Of a stretch of 64,000 nt of DNA, positions 1 through 11,709 are shown in pieces. The notes under the pieces are model-generated. The model searched no databases and had not been told where the DNA came from. It was given only the letters and a program-made list of their open reading frames with translations. Every line of letters starts with the position of its first letter. Position 1 is the stretch's first letter. Location of the stretch: NCBI RefSeq assembly GCF_963924675.1, contig NC_089226.1:46393124-46457123 (forward strand), given 5' to 3'. Source of the stretch: Phocoena phocoena. Taxonomy: Eukaryota > Chordata > Mammalia > Artiodactyla > Phocoenidae. The position numbers were made by a program, and so were the translations under genes.

Positions 1-114
1 AGATTGGATTTACCTCTGTTTAATTCAGCCATTCTCTAGAGAGGCAAGAAAAATTCTGCTTCTAAATTTTTTTTCCGTATCTGGTAGAAACATTCATGAT
101 AATAATAATCATCC

Positions 115-420
115 TCAACATTTACCATATATCAGCTTAAGTACTAGTCTACGAACTTAATATGTGTTTCTTGATTGATAAGAGTCATAAACAGTATAAT
201 TTGGCCAACCTTGTCTATAAGGTGGGCAAACCTTGTCTATAAGGTGGGTGATTTACCTACATTATTCAATCTTCACAACTTTTTGAGAGAGGTATTCAGA
301 AACAAGGAAGTTGAGGCACTAACAAGTTAAGAAGCACGTCCAAGATTAGACAGGTGGTAAATCATAGAACTGGGATTTAAACCCAGATCTTCAAGCCTTC
401 TTCATGTAATGCAGTTGAAT
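115..420 (+). repeat. MIR SINE, degenerate
   Basis: Reads as a worn MIR from the ATTTACCATATATCAGC head to the ACTGGGATTTAAACCCAG core and beyond. A 22-bp tandem doublet at 205-248 interrupts it. It abuts the CHR SINE that follows. Confidence 0.55.
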
Positions 421-434
421 CCATTTTTATTCTT

Positions 435-770
435 TTTTTAAAAAAATAAATTTATTTATTTATCTTTGCCTGCGTTGGGTCTTTGTCACTGCACACAGGC
501 TTTCTCTAGTTGCAGTGAGCGGGGGCTACTCTTTGTTGCAGTGTGCAGACTTCTCATTGCGGTGGCTTTTCTTGTTGTGGAGCACAGGCTCTAGGTGTGT
601 GGGCTTCAGTAGCTGTGGCTCATGGGCTCTAGAGTGCAGGCTCAGTAGTTGTGGCGCACGGGCTTAGTTGCTCTGCGGCATGTGGGATCTTCACGGACCA
701 GGGCTCGAACCCATGTCCCCTGCATTGGCAGGCGGATTCTTAACCACTGTGCCACCAGGCAAGTCCCTAA
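435..770 (-). mobile_element. CHR SINE, long subtype
   Basis: Minus-strand copy: T-rich tail on the left, tRNA-like head with B-box-like GGGCTCGAACCC and the ...CCACCAGGCAAGTCCC terminus on the right. The perfect 11-bp TSD TTTTTATTCTT is at 424-434 and 771-781. Confidence 0.9.
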
Positions 771-784
771 TTTTTATTCTTAAG

Positions 785-995
785 AGTATGGTCACTTATC
801 TTATTTAACTTTGACCAGAACTCCTGTGGAAAGAAAAGAAAATACTATTATCTCCATGATGTTAAAGGAAAATGAGATATAAGAAGTTAAATAGCTTGCC
901 CCACTTCCCATATTAATGGTAGAGTTAGCCTAGAGTGCCCACTTTCTGGCCATTTAAGGCAATGCCTTTTCTACTATCCACCTACCCTATGACTG
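785..995 (+). repeat. MIR fragment
   Basis: Contains the ACTATTATCTCCATGATG...AATGAGAT core, then TAGCTTGCCC and an AACCACTAT-like end, all in MIR order. Confidence 0.5.
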
Positions 996-2001
996 GGTGA
1001 GGTTACGTTAAGAAAATATATGTTTAAGTCCTTCCACTCAAAGCAAACCTTAGAGGGTCATCATCCTTGAATTCTTAGTTCCCACCTAGTCATTGTTTAT
1101 ACCTAGCCTAAACCTGTTAAATATCTAAGAATCCAGAGAGCCTTAGTTTGTGCCAACAAACATTGATTTTTCAAAGGTAGAGTCCTCTACAGTTTTACTC
1201 TCCAAACCACACTTCCCAATAAAAATGATCTTCCACAAGTTCCAAAGTAAGCGCCAGGCCTGGATCCCAGGCCATGAGTTCTATGGGAGGGCGTCATCTA
1301 CAACCCACCGGAAATTTGGCAGGTTGTTTAGACAACCCGTCTCCATCAAGCTGCCTTCGATGGCAAAGTGAGATGAGCTTCTTTGTACCAGCTGACCTTC
1401 TCTACTCATCTCTGCAGGGCTGTCCTCTTCTTTTACCCTAACCCTCCAGGTCAGATCTCCCTGCACAAACGCTCCTCCTTAACCAAGAAGATACGTTGGC
1501 TCAAATGATCCGATAAATATGCTGGTCATTTTTCTGGGCAAATCAATGCTGTGTCACTTCAGGTCTCTACAAAATGCCCTCCAACTGCTTGACAGCCCTA
1601 TCCACTTACAATCAGAGTTCTTAAAACTTAGATGCAGGTTGAGCCCAGATTCTAATTTCAAATCTCCGTTGGCTCTCACTTGGGGTATGTCCTGTCTTCC
1701 ATCTCCAGCTGGCCCACTATCATGCCCTTTCCTCTGGAACGAAGACTTCCCCACATTCATCTCCACATTCCTCATACTTAGAAGAGTGGAATTTATAGCT
1801 TGCTAACTCAGCCTTGTCTCAAAGAGGAAGCAAAAGGGGACTGGGTTCAGGGTTTGCCTGCTAGGCAGGAAGTAGTCAAAGCTCCAGTTTTTGAACTTTT
1901 CGCCCATTTTTTCCTCCTTTCCCTTTTGAAAGACTTGCCTTCTAGAGGTCTCTGCTTAACTTTTTAAGCACCCAGCACTTGATCACTGCCTGGTTAAGGT
2001 T

Positions 2002-2005
<4 letters not shown>
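996..2005. other. Intergenic sequence without recognised feature
   Basis: Mixed-composition DNA. The open frames here are 60-95 codons, lack a family match I recognise and overlap each other on both strands. It ends in an uninterrupted A30 run at 2006-2035. Confidence 0.6.

Positions 2006-2035
<30 letters not shown>
2006..2035 (+). repeat. A30 homopolymer
   Basis: Thirty consecutive adenines with no recognisable retroelement body to the left, so it may be a microsatellite or the tail of an element too decayed to see. Confidence 0.9.
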
Positions 2036-2036
<1 letters not shown>

Positions 2037-2111
2037 CCTAATGAAAGTTTTTCAATCAGATTCTTTCCCTGCTTCAAGCTACTCCCCAGCAGTCCAGTGG
2101 GAAGTCTTTTT

Positions 2112-2377
2112 TTTTAAATTTAATTTTATTTATTTTTTTATACAGCAGGTTCTTATTAGTCATCAATTTTATACACACCAGTGTATACATGTCAATCCCA
2201 ATCTCTCAGTTCATCCCGCCACTGCCCCTCCCCACCACCCCCGCCACTTTCCCCCCTTGGTGTCCATACGTTTGTTATACTGGAGTACAGTTGATTAACA
2301 GTGTGTTAGTTTCAGGTGTACAGCAAAGTGATTCAGTTATCCATACACATGTATCTATTCTTTTTCAAATTCTTTTC
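2112..2377 (-). mobile_element. L1 3' end fragment
   Basis: T-rich start, then the reverse complement of the L1 3' UTR typical of cetartiodactyls, including CCCCTTGGTGTCCATACG and TTTCAGGTGTACAGCAAAG. A likely 18-bp TSD with two mismatches begins CCAGTGGG at 2094 and 2378. The join at about 2275 brings together two 3'-end modules, so the insert may be internally deleted. Confidence 0.75.
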
Positions 2378-4009
2378 CCAGTGGGCAGTATTTTTGAAAG
2401 ATGCATTAACTCTTTTAGGCCACTAGGGTGTCATTAGGTAAATCACTGCCTATAAAATGACCTACGAAATTATGTAAACTTCCAGTCCATTGCATTAAAT
2501 TGTAGTGTGGATGCCCCTGAGCGTTCTCATGATTTTTAACAGTTCCTGAAAGTGACATATACAAAGAGAGGACCTCATCAAGTCAGTGTCCCCTCAGCCA
2601 TTTCTTGTTTTACAGAAAGCAGACACCTGGACTCATTTTCTCATTCATTCAACAGATATTCTTTGTGTCCCTGCTCAGAGCCAAGTATGAGTTAGGTGTG
2701 GAGGGTACATCAGGTAAACACAAAATAACAAAAATCCCTGCCTTCAAAGAGTCCCAGAGCCTGAGGAGGGACTCAAGCCTCAAGTTGCATTTCTATTTCT
2801 GGTGGCTTGACCCATCCTGAGAACTCCTGGAGGCTGTGAAAGTATTGCCCCTCTCTTCTCATTTAATCTCTCACCCCTACCACAGTGAGGTGGAAATAGA
2901 GACAGATCAGGTGCAAATTCCCCTTCCCTCCTAGAGTTCGTCATATCTTAACCTCTGGTCATCTCAGCTAACTTGTTCATAAAATAGTCGGTAATATTTA
3001 ATGTCTCATTTGCAGGGTTGTTGAAATTATTAAGAATAATATAAGTAAAGTACCTGGCAGACAGCGATTGTTTGATAAACAATGGTAGCTATTTTAATAA
3101 GAAATGGAAGGTGATACAGTAGTTGCCCAATAAGTAACTGTAGCTATCACTATGGCAGTTCTTTGTCTTTAAGCCAAAACTCAAAGAGCTGATATATCAA
3201 GGTGAGGGTTAATGGATGTGGAGGATTATTTTCCCTGGCACCTGTCTCATCCTGTATCATGCAAACCTTGTTTGTGGAAACCTTTCTGTTCTGTCCTAAG
3301 GAGCTCAGGGTGTGTCTACGCCTCATGCTGGCCAAGTTCTACCTGCTGAAGCTTCCTGGGCAGCCAGGGGTCAAGCAGTTGGCAAAGGCAGGCCAGCCAG
3401 CTGCTGTGAAGTGATACTTCTGAAGGAAATCCTGGATCGGTCCTGCAAGGGAGTTGCAAACTGCCCGGGTTAATCCAGGCTGTTCACCAGCGTCTCAGCT
3501 GCTCGTCCACTGTCTGCCGGGCAGCTGGGCAAGAACTCCAGAACGGCCACTCCCCACCGCCCAGGATGGCCAGAGAGAACAGTGGGGACTCCTGATCAGT
3601 ACATGCTCTCTTTCCCAGAAAAGGGATTAAGCGTGCCCTGACAAAGTTTACTCTTCCATCAGTCTTTCTTGGGGAGTGAAGTGGGAGAGAAAAGGGACCT
3701 GAGAAGTCCATTCCCCCAATCCCCTGAAGATCCCTGCAAGGTGCTCCATTCTGCCATCAAACACTCGATCTGAGCAAGCAATCTACTGGCATCAAATGTG
3801 TTCCTGATAAAATGAGGAAAATAATGCCAACCTTAGCGGGCTGTTATAAGTACTAAATGAGAGATCACACGTGAAAGCAACTTACCCAACTACCTGGCAC
3901 ATGGTAAGTACATAATCCATGCTAGTTTTCCCTTTTCTTAATAATTTTGTAAGGAGGTATTGCGTAGCGTGAGGAAAAAACCCCATAAGTCTCTATCAGA
4001 ACCCTCTCA
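2378..4009. other. Intergenic; L2 and MIR traces
   Basis: A minus-strand L2 3' end is visible at about 2640-2800 (ATTCATTCAACAGATATT start). Minus-strand MIR tails are at about 2960-3110 and 3785-3930 (CTACCTGGCACATGGTAAGTAC). The rest, including the moderately GC-rich 3300-3720, shows no gene I can support. Confidence 0.5.
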
Positions 4010-4349
4010 TTGTAGGTGATCAAAACCTGACGCAAACGAGATTAGGGAAAAAAAAAAAAAAAAAAGGAATCCATTGGCTCATGGAACTAATAGGCATGGC
4101 TAGGTTAGAGGCTCAAATGAAGTTTTCAGGGCTCTGTTTGTCTTTCTCCATACTTAGCTGGCTCTGCTTGGCTTTGCTTCTTTACGCTGTTGGTCTCATA
4201 CTTTCACAGGATCTCTCCGTGTGGAAAGCAAGACAGCCATGGGAATCAGGATACAAAAGGACAAGGCACACACTCTCTCCCGGTGTCCACATATTAAATC
4301 TCCTGACAGAACTTTGGCCGTTTGTGGGCTACATGCCCATGTCTTAGAC

Positions 4350-4984
4350 CAGGAGTCAACAAACTACGGGCCATGAGCCGAATCCAGGCTGTCTCCTGCT
4401 TTTGGACAGTAGGCAAGCTAAGAATAGCTTTGTCGTTTAAAAAAAAAATGTTTATTTAATTAATTAATTTATTTTTATTTTTGGCTGCATCGGGTTTTCA
4501 TTGCGGCATGCAAGATCTTCGTTGGGGCATGCGGGCTTCTCTCTAGTTGTGGCCTGCGGTTTTTCTCTCTCTAGTTGAGACGCATGGGCTCCAGAGCATG
4601 TGGGCTCTGTAGCTGTGGCGTGGTGCGTGGGCTTAGTTGCCCCGTGGCACGTGGGATCTTATTTCCCCGACCAGGGATCGAACCCACGCCTCCTGCACTG
4701 GAAAGTGGATTCTTTACCACTGGACCACCAGGGAAGTCCCAGTTTTGTCATTTTTAAATGGTTGGAAAAAAAAAGAGAATAGTATTTTTACACCTGAAAA
4801 TTATATGAAATTCAAATTTCAGTCTCCATAAATTTCAGTTTTATTGGACACACCACATCCATTCATTTATGAATTGTGTTTTCTGCTATCATAGTAGAAT
4901 TGAGTAGTGGTGACAGAGACCTTATATCTCACAAAGCCTAAAATATTTCTATCTGTTCTTTATAGAAAAATTTTGCTGACCCTG
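4350..4984 (+). mobile_element. hAT DNA transposon, MER1-like, with nested SINE
   Basis: Terminal inverted repeats are visible: CAGGAGTCAACAAAC at the left and TTTGCTGACCCTG at the right. Flanking 8-bp sites TCTTAGAC and CCCTAGAC have two mismatches, fitting hAT target duplication. The internal text (GTTTTATTGGACACACC, TGAGTAGTGGTGACAGAGACC) matches my memory of MER1-type elements. No transposase is encoded. A CHR SINE at 4441-4740 interrupts it. Confidence 0.7.
4441..4740 (-). mobile_element. CHR-type SINE inside the hAT element
   Basis: Tail TTAATTAATTTATTTTTATTT on the left and tRNA-like head (GATCGAACCCACGCC, ACCACCAGGGAAGTCCC) on the right. Imperfect duplications AGCTTTGTCGTTTAAA (4426) and AGTTTTGTCATTTTTAAA (4741) are hAT-derived sequence, proving the SINE came second. 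Confidence 0.85.
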
Positions 4985-5282
4985 CCCTAGACCAATCATG
5001 GTAAACATGAACATAAGACACTCTGATTGACCAGATCTGAGTCATGTGTCCACCCCAGTAGCTGGGAGACAGGTAGGGTATGGGTCTGCTCTAGCAAAAC
5101 AATGGTGGGTAGGATGGTTTCCCCGGGACGGAAGGGTACTCGGGAAAAGAAACAACAGGTATCCATAAAAGTGTCAGATTAATATAAGTTTGGAAATCTT
5201 TTACTTAACTTCTTAGGACTTAATTTTTTTAATCTAGTGTGAAGTAGATAAGCTTTGCCCTTTGGGAGTGTAGTAATGATGT

Positions 5283-5485
5283 TGACTAATATTCACTGAG
5301 CATTTACTCTGGGCTAATACTAAGTACTTTATGTATGTTGTCTCATGGAGGAAACCAAAGCTTAGAGAGGTTACATAGATTGCCCAGAGTTACGTGGTGA
5401 AGCAGGGCCAGGGCTTTGATGAGAAGCCATGTCTGTCCACCTAGAGGGCCCAGGCACATAACCACTATACCGCACTGCCTCCTAT
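5283..5485 (+). repeat. MIR SINE
   Basis: Nearly full length: TATTCACTGAGCATTTACTCTGGGC head, AGCTTAGAGAGGTTACATAG core and ATAACCACTATACCGCACTGCC end. Confidence 0.75.
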
Positions 5486-5489
5486 TCAA

Positions 5490-7419
5490 GAGGATGAAGG
5501 GAGATGAGATATCATATAGGCTGAGCAGAGAGCCTGATATACTGTGGGCACTCAGTTGAGATTAATTTCTTTTCTCCCTCTTCCCTGACTTTTCCCATTC
5601 ACATTACGGAGATATAAATGAGCAAGGAATCCATATGTACCGTTCGAGCGTCCTGTTGCCTCTATCTTTTAAGTTAAAAAAAAAAAAAAAACCTTCCCCC
5701 ACAAAAAAAACCCCTTTAATCAGTCTTACTGTCAAAAAGGCAGAGTAAAAATAGTAAAAGTTCAGAGAAGGGCAGTGAAAATAATTTCGGCATGCGTGGC
5801 AGAATAGCATGGCAGAAGAAGAGGAATTCCAAACCCTGGGATCATTTCATGTGAAAAGGAAAGCTCCCAGGGGCACAATGTTTACAGTATAATAAGCTGA
5901 CGACAGGTATAGGAAAGACTAATCAGGACCTGTTATTTACTTTTCCCCCCAAATACAAGAACCAGACTGTTTCACGCATTGTATAATAGCCGTGTCACCT
6001 TCCACTTTGGAACACTATCAAAGTGAGCTTTACCCTCCCTTCCTACGGACTGTGGAGCCAAACCACACCTCCAGTCCCAATCGGTACACAAGACACTGCA
6101 CTCTACACGTACTCTTCAGAATCTGGAGGTTTCTAGCTGGAAGGTGTGTTGGGGCCATGTTATAGAGAAAGCTGAAGCCCAGTTAGGTGAAATAGTTTGT
6201 CCAAACTTGCACGGTGAGCTCATGGCACATCTAGATTTACCTTGGCCTTGAGGTCAGAGGAACTGGATTGAGATCCTGGCTAGACCTCAATGACCTTTCT
6301 GAGACTCAGTATCCCCATTTTTAACCATTTTTAACATAGTTGAAGAATCAAATAATACAAGTGGCCTAATTCTCGATTCAGTGTATTGGGTATCGTGGCT
6401 TAATTCTCAGTTCAGTGCTTTTTTCCCTAAGTCATTCTGCTCCTTGGATCGCCCAACATAGGAAAAAAGTGCAATGCTGGATTGTTGGAAAAAAAAAAAA
6501 TTGGAAGATACCGCACCACCCCCTCTTTACTTCCCCTTACCAACAATAAAGTACAAACTTCAAAAGAAACAAACTTGAAAATGGTGAACGCTGGACTCAG
6601 AGACCTTTCCTGGAGTGGAACCCTGTGGTCAGATATTGGCCAGGGCAATCCTTGAGCAACTTGGTTGCCATCCAAGTCTGTTTTCAGTGGGGAATAAAGT
6701 TCATGTTTTGGAGGCAGTATCCTTGACTTTTTTATCCTGTTATTCAAATATTTCCTAATAATCTTCAGCATTTACACACTCAAGAGACCTTGAAGGAAAA
6801 GGATGCAGGACTCCAATCTTTTTTCCTTCCTTTTGCTAATGAATAGCTGTTTTCTTTCTGAATTCACTGGCCCTATCACCCTTTTTTTTTTTTTTTTAAT
6901 TCATTTAAGTAACCTTACAAGACAGAGGTCAAATAGCAAATGGAAAACTGTTAGTTACGAATTTCTGGTTTGGGCTTAATGCTATGTGTGCCTTTTCAAC
7001 GTGAAAAATCTAAGTAGAGAGGAATTGACGTTTTAGCAAATATATACATAATGCATAAATTAGTTGGAATAAGTGTGGGTGTTTCTGGTGCCACCTGTTG
7101 GTCACACTGTGAGATTGAACGATACACAGTATTGTTGGTCATGAAAACGAATATAAAATGGAATTCATGCTGTAGCTGTCACAGTTATGTATTTCAGCAG
7201 GCTGGCTGAATGTTGAAATAGGGTGACGGTTGCTTGAACATTATCTTTACTCACAGCTACTTGGAAGTACAGGACTGTTTTGCTGTTGGTTTATTCACCA
7301 ATTAAATGTGTAGAGAGGAATATATAATGAAGCATAATCTCTGGGAACTCTGAGATTAATGAACCAATACTCAGATTCAAGTGATTTTTGTGTCTTGTGG
7401 TTCAGAACTGGTGTTGGTG
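5490..7419. other. Intergenic; two MIR pieces
   Basis: A plus-strand MIR core at about 6140-6230 faces a minus-strand one at about 6240-6345. A-runs occur at 5675-5690 and 6489 and a T-run at 6883. The 114-codon minus frame at 6427-6771 has no recognisable domain. A CTCF-like motif is at 7087-7102. Confidence 0.5.
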
Positions 7420-7882
7420 CCCTGCCCAGATCCCTTTTACCAGCCAGCGCACCCAGGCAGTTTCCCTGAGCTACTGGGAGACTTGGCTAATACAATTCAC
7501 AGCTACTCCCTTCTCTGGAGAAGTGCCCTTGGCTAAGAGGGAGCCACCTTGAACAAATGGGAGCCACCTTGACCAGGAAGCTACATACACAGGCACACAG
7601 ACACGTGGCCTCCACGGCCAGTGGCCAAAAAATGACTGTCATGGGGGTGCAAAGGGCCAGCCCTCCTGACTTTAAGGCGAGATGAACCCTCTGGTGCAAC
7701 TTGTGTTCCAGAGCTCCCCATGGGATCAAGCCAAAGCTAGACTCCAGCTGAAGCCAAATTCTTGTTTAGCCCTTTTCCCCTGTCATAACTGTTTCTCTCC
7801 TTCTCCTTGAAAACACGCAATAAATCATTTGAAACCAACACATCTCAGGCTCTGCTTCTAAGGAACCTGACCTAAAGCAAGA
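7420..7882 (+). repeat. Candidate solo LTR, ERVL-like
   Basis: Ends with an AATAAA (near 7820), then CATCTCAGGCTCTGCTTCTAAGG and a CCTGACCTAAAGCA terminus, the way several mammalian LTR families end. It carries a 20-bp tandem doublet with GAGCCACCTTGA at 7541 and 7561. No internal retroviral genes are present. Family not determined. Confidence 0.4.
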
Positions 7883-8424
7883 ACTATCCCATGGAAAAAT
7901 GTATGTGTGTAATGCTAAAATTCATGAGAGCAAAATAGGCCTTTGGGTCTGTGAATGTGGTTTTCCCAACATGTTTGGGAAGAAACACTGAACAAAACAG
8001 CCCTTCTCCATAGGCAGCAAAGCCCAGATGGAAGGACAGCAGCAGTGATACTGCACTATGGGACAAAAGACCTGGGTGATGATATAAAATACAGCCTTGC
8101 AATGGCACTATGCCTGAGTTTTCTCAGAAATGCGTTTAGTTTCAAAATAGTACGTCCATGCTGGCATTAGACCTAGTGCTCCCAGGGGCAATGAAAAATA
8201 ACCCGGAATTGGAGGACTTGAGGCTTTACACATTTCTATATCTGCTGGAGGAACCAGGCCTTTTTGGCTTGTGCCAAAGGAGGACTTTGGGGAAAGGAAA
8301 AAACTCTGCCAGAGGACAATTTTGGAAATCTCAGAAGAATTGTTGGCTGATTTAATTGGGTTTTGGTTGTAGAAGTTCCAGCTGGTTCTCCAGAAGTGGC
8401 AATGCCAAGTAAGAAGTCGGGAGC

Positions 8425-8590
8425 TTTGGGGCTAGTCAGGCCTGGGTTTGAATTCTCCTCAACTTATTAACTCAGTTTCCTCATCTACAAAATGGGGATC
8501 ATAATATTTATCTCCCCAAATTGTGGAGAGGTTAGATATAGTGTCAATTCAGCACCTGGTATATAACGTCAGTGAATAAAGGGTAAGTAT
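8425..8590 (-). repeat. MIR SINE
   Basis: Reverse-oriented core CCTGGGTTTGAATTCTCC, CTCAGTTTCCTCATCTACAAAATGGGG, ending in CAGCACCTGGTATATAACG. Confidence 0.75.
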
Positions 8591-8599
8591 TTTTTTGTA

Positions 8600-10160
8600 C
8601 TCAAGCTGTAGCATCTACTGAGCAGTGTAACCTCTGTCACTAATAAACGCAATATTTTTAGTTTATTTATTCAACGTGTTTCCAACCCAGTGGGAAAAAA
8701 GATGCTGTTTATTTAGGGCCTTATTAGGGATTCCCTAAAAAGCTATTTTAATTTTTAAAAATTAACCTTCAGGTGACTGAGATCATCACTTGGAGAAAGC
8801 CAAGGGAAGGGTCTCATATAATGAAAGGCCATCCTGTATGGTTGAGAAGATTGTATACAGTGTACAAAGGCACCCCACTGTGGGCAAGTGGGGTTACAAT
8901 CTAGCTTTCCTTCTCTCACCAAGCCATGAACCCCTTGGGCAGTGTTCACCTAGAGGGGATAATTTACTAATTCTCACAGAAAACGGGCTGGAAGCAGCCC
9001 TGACGTTGTTCATGCCCTTTGTCAGGGTTAAGGTCCCTCTTGTGAGTGGAAGGGACCATTAGAACTTCCTGAAGACAGTACCGAAGCATCATATGCTCTA
9101 GACTCAACCTCTTCCCACCTACATGCCCTGCGCTCAAAGATAAAGACTAACAGTGACATTTGGGCCACAGTGATTAGCTGGCAGGGGTTACCTCAAAATA
9201 GGGTGCCTAGTTCAGACGTTTCTCTATCAGTAATACTCAAGGTAAGGTCTGAAAAATTACTGAAACCATCACTTGGGGTTCTTGACGGAAGATATTATTT
9301 CCTGAGCCATACACCTGACCTTCTAGATTCTAGACTCGCTAGAGGTTAAATTAGGGAACAGCTGTTGAAATAATATTAATAATTTCTTCACAGGCTAACT
9401 GACCATAAAGAAGGCTTTCTTGGTCAAGGATTCCCTTCATTCACAAAGTCTACATAGGAGTCATGGTAAAGAGTTGAACGTTCCTTGGAGAGGCTCTTCC
9501 TCTTGGAAGAAGCCCAGAGATACTGACAGCCATAGACTTCCTTTCCCTTGATAACCCTCTTCCACTCCACATTCCATTCCCCCAGCATGTACACAAAATT
9601 ATCTCTCGTGAGAATACTCTTTCTCTCTCCCTTTCTCATTTATGGTCTATGATGTGTAGAAAAACACATCTTCCAGCAGGCAGAGGCAGCCAGGTGATGG
9701 TTATCTGTCCTTAAGATTCTTGTTTTTCCTTTAGAATCGCATTTAGCATCTTATAATGCTCTTCCTAGAGCCCTGGGTTACCCAAGTCCTTCCAAGCAAC
9801 TTAAGTCTGCCCTTGGTGGAAATCCTGACAGTCAGGGAATGTTCACATGATGGGTTATAAAGTTAATGATGTCTTCAATATAACATAGGCCTTAGATAAT
9901 AGCAGTTAATATTTAAACACCTTAACATAAGGTTTGCCAATCAAAGAACCAAATTGAAGTGTCCTATAACCAACAATTATACCATGGGGTATACATCTAG
10001 AGTTGTGTTAATTCACTTTACCCAGTTCCTAGGTAATTACTTCCAAGTGGGCATCAATGTCACTGAAGAACAAATCCATGAAAAGATATAATCTAAGAAA
10101 GATTCAACACCTGTGCTAGGAGCTAGGGATAAAGATAAAGTAAACATGGTCTCAATATTC
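8600..10160. other. Intergenic sequence without recognised feature
   Basis: AT-rich non-coding DNA. The largest frames are 64-90 codons with no recognisable domains. No young insertion is visible. Confidence 0.55.
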
Positions 10161-10178
10161 AAGAAATTCATAATCTAG

Positions 10179-10321
10179 GGAGTTCCCTGGCAGTCCAGTG
10201 GTTACGACTTGGTGCTTTCACTGCTGTGGCCCTGGGTTCAATCCCTGTTCAGGGAACTAAGATCCCACAAGCCACATGGTGCAGCCAAAAATAATTAATA
10301 ATAATAATTATAATAATAATA
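10179..10321 (+). mobile_element. CHR/Bov-tA-like SINE, short old form
   Basis: Head GGAGTTCCCTGGCAGTCCAG, box-B-like GGGTTCAATCCC, GGTGCAGCCAAAAATAATT tail running into (AAT)n. The 16-bp TSD GAAATTCATAATCTAG / GAAATTCACAATCTAG is at 10163 and 10322. Confidence 0.9.
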
Positions 10322-10529
10322 GAAATTCACAATCTAGTAGAATAATGACTATGGAAGCACCCTGTGACAAAAAGACTATACCAATTAAGGGATTATCATT
10401 ATTAAGAAGAGAGTCTTGCACTATAATTTAGATGCTGAGAGGAAAATTAATATTTACTAACCACCATTAAATTTTCACAACAATCCTACTGGTTTGATTG
10501 CTGGATCAGTTATAGTGCCTTCATGTGCA

Positions 10530-11480
10530 AGAAATAAGAAAGAAACCCAACTAAAAGTGGCTTCCACAAGAAGAAAAAGGTATTATCTCACTTAACCATA
10601 AGTTCAGCCATAAGGACTACTGGGTTGATTAATTCAGTAGCTCAATCATATCTGTAAGAACCCAGGTTCTTTTCATCTTTCTGCTCTGTCACTGTATTAG
10701 GGCTATTCAGAAAAATAGAACCAACAGAATATATATACATACATCAAATTGGGTATGGAGCCTGACTAGTCCCAAGATCTGCAGGGTGAGTTGGCAAGCT
10801 AGAGACCCAGGAGAGCTGTTGGTGTAGTTACAATCTGAAGTCTAGCAGGCTCAAGACCCAGGAAAAGCCAATAGTTCAGTTCTAGTCCGAAAGGAGGAAG
10901 AAAACTGATCTCCCAGATCAAAGGCAGTAAGGCAGGAGGAATTTTTCATTTCAGGGGAGGGTCAGCCTTCTTATTGTATTTAGACCTACAACTGATTGGA
11001 TGAGGTCCACCCACATTAGGGAGGGCAATCTGCTTTACCCAGTCTATTGATTTAAATGTTAAACTCATTCAAAAACATCCTCACAGAAACACCCAGAATA
11101 ATATTTAACCAAATATCTGGGCACCTTGTGGTCCAGTCAAGTTGACACATAAAATTAACCACATATTCATTGTCAGCATTTGGTCTGTACTCTTTTGGGT
11201 AGCAAAATGGCAGCAACAGTTCCAGCCATCACATCCTCACTCAACATCCAAAAGCTGGAGTAAGAAGAGGCAGATGTTTTTGCTATACCCTTTCTAAAAG
11301 TTAGGAAAAACATCCCCAAAGATGAGCCCTCCATACCTACCCCTCATTTGTACTTCCATCTCATTGGCTAGAATTATGTCATATGCCCATTCCTAAGCCA
11401 ATCACTTGCAAGGGGAGAGATTTACCCCCATGCCCTAGGACCAGGAAAGAGCTCATCTTCCTCTGAAGCACCTGACAGTC
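10530..11480 (+). repeat. Old repeat split by a second interspersed element
   Basis: Outer flanks (10530-10690 and 11165-11480) look like the same family as 4010-5130. The insert at about 10695-11163 opens with TATTAGGGCTATTCAGAAAAATAGAACC and closes with GTTGACACATAAAATTAACCAC, a common mammalian element that I cannot name securely. Confidence 0.45.
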
Positions 11481-11539
11481 TAATACACTGTTGTTAGAAA
11501 GGTTTGGATGGGGCAAGTAGGGGTTGGGGGAAGCTACTG

Positions 11540-11705
11540 GCTAAACAACTAACAGTGTCTGCCATAATTTCTATTATTATGCCTTTTTAAAGATATGAAC
11601 ACTGAGGCTCAGAAAGGTTGAATTGTTCAGCACCACCCAGCTAGAACTATCAAGTTAAAATTTCCAATCAGATTTCTCTGGCTCTAATTTGCTTGCTCTA
11701 TTTAT
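11540..11705 (+). repeat. MIR SINE
   Basis: Core ATTATTATGCCTTTTTAAAG, ACACTGAGGCTCAGAAAGG, then CCACCCAGCTAGAAC. Confidence 0.7.
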
Positions 11706-11709
11706 AGGT

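Larger units (their letters stand above)
4010..5130 (+). repeat. Old unclassified repeat split by a hAT element
   Basis: Flanks 4010-4341 and 4993-5130 together resemble an old mammalian-wide repeat whose typical text includes ...ATCCATTGGCTCATGGAACT and ...ATTGACCAGATCTGAGTCATGTG. The same family appears to recur around 10530-11470. I cannot name it with confidence. Confidence 0.4.
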
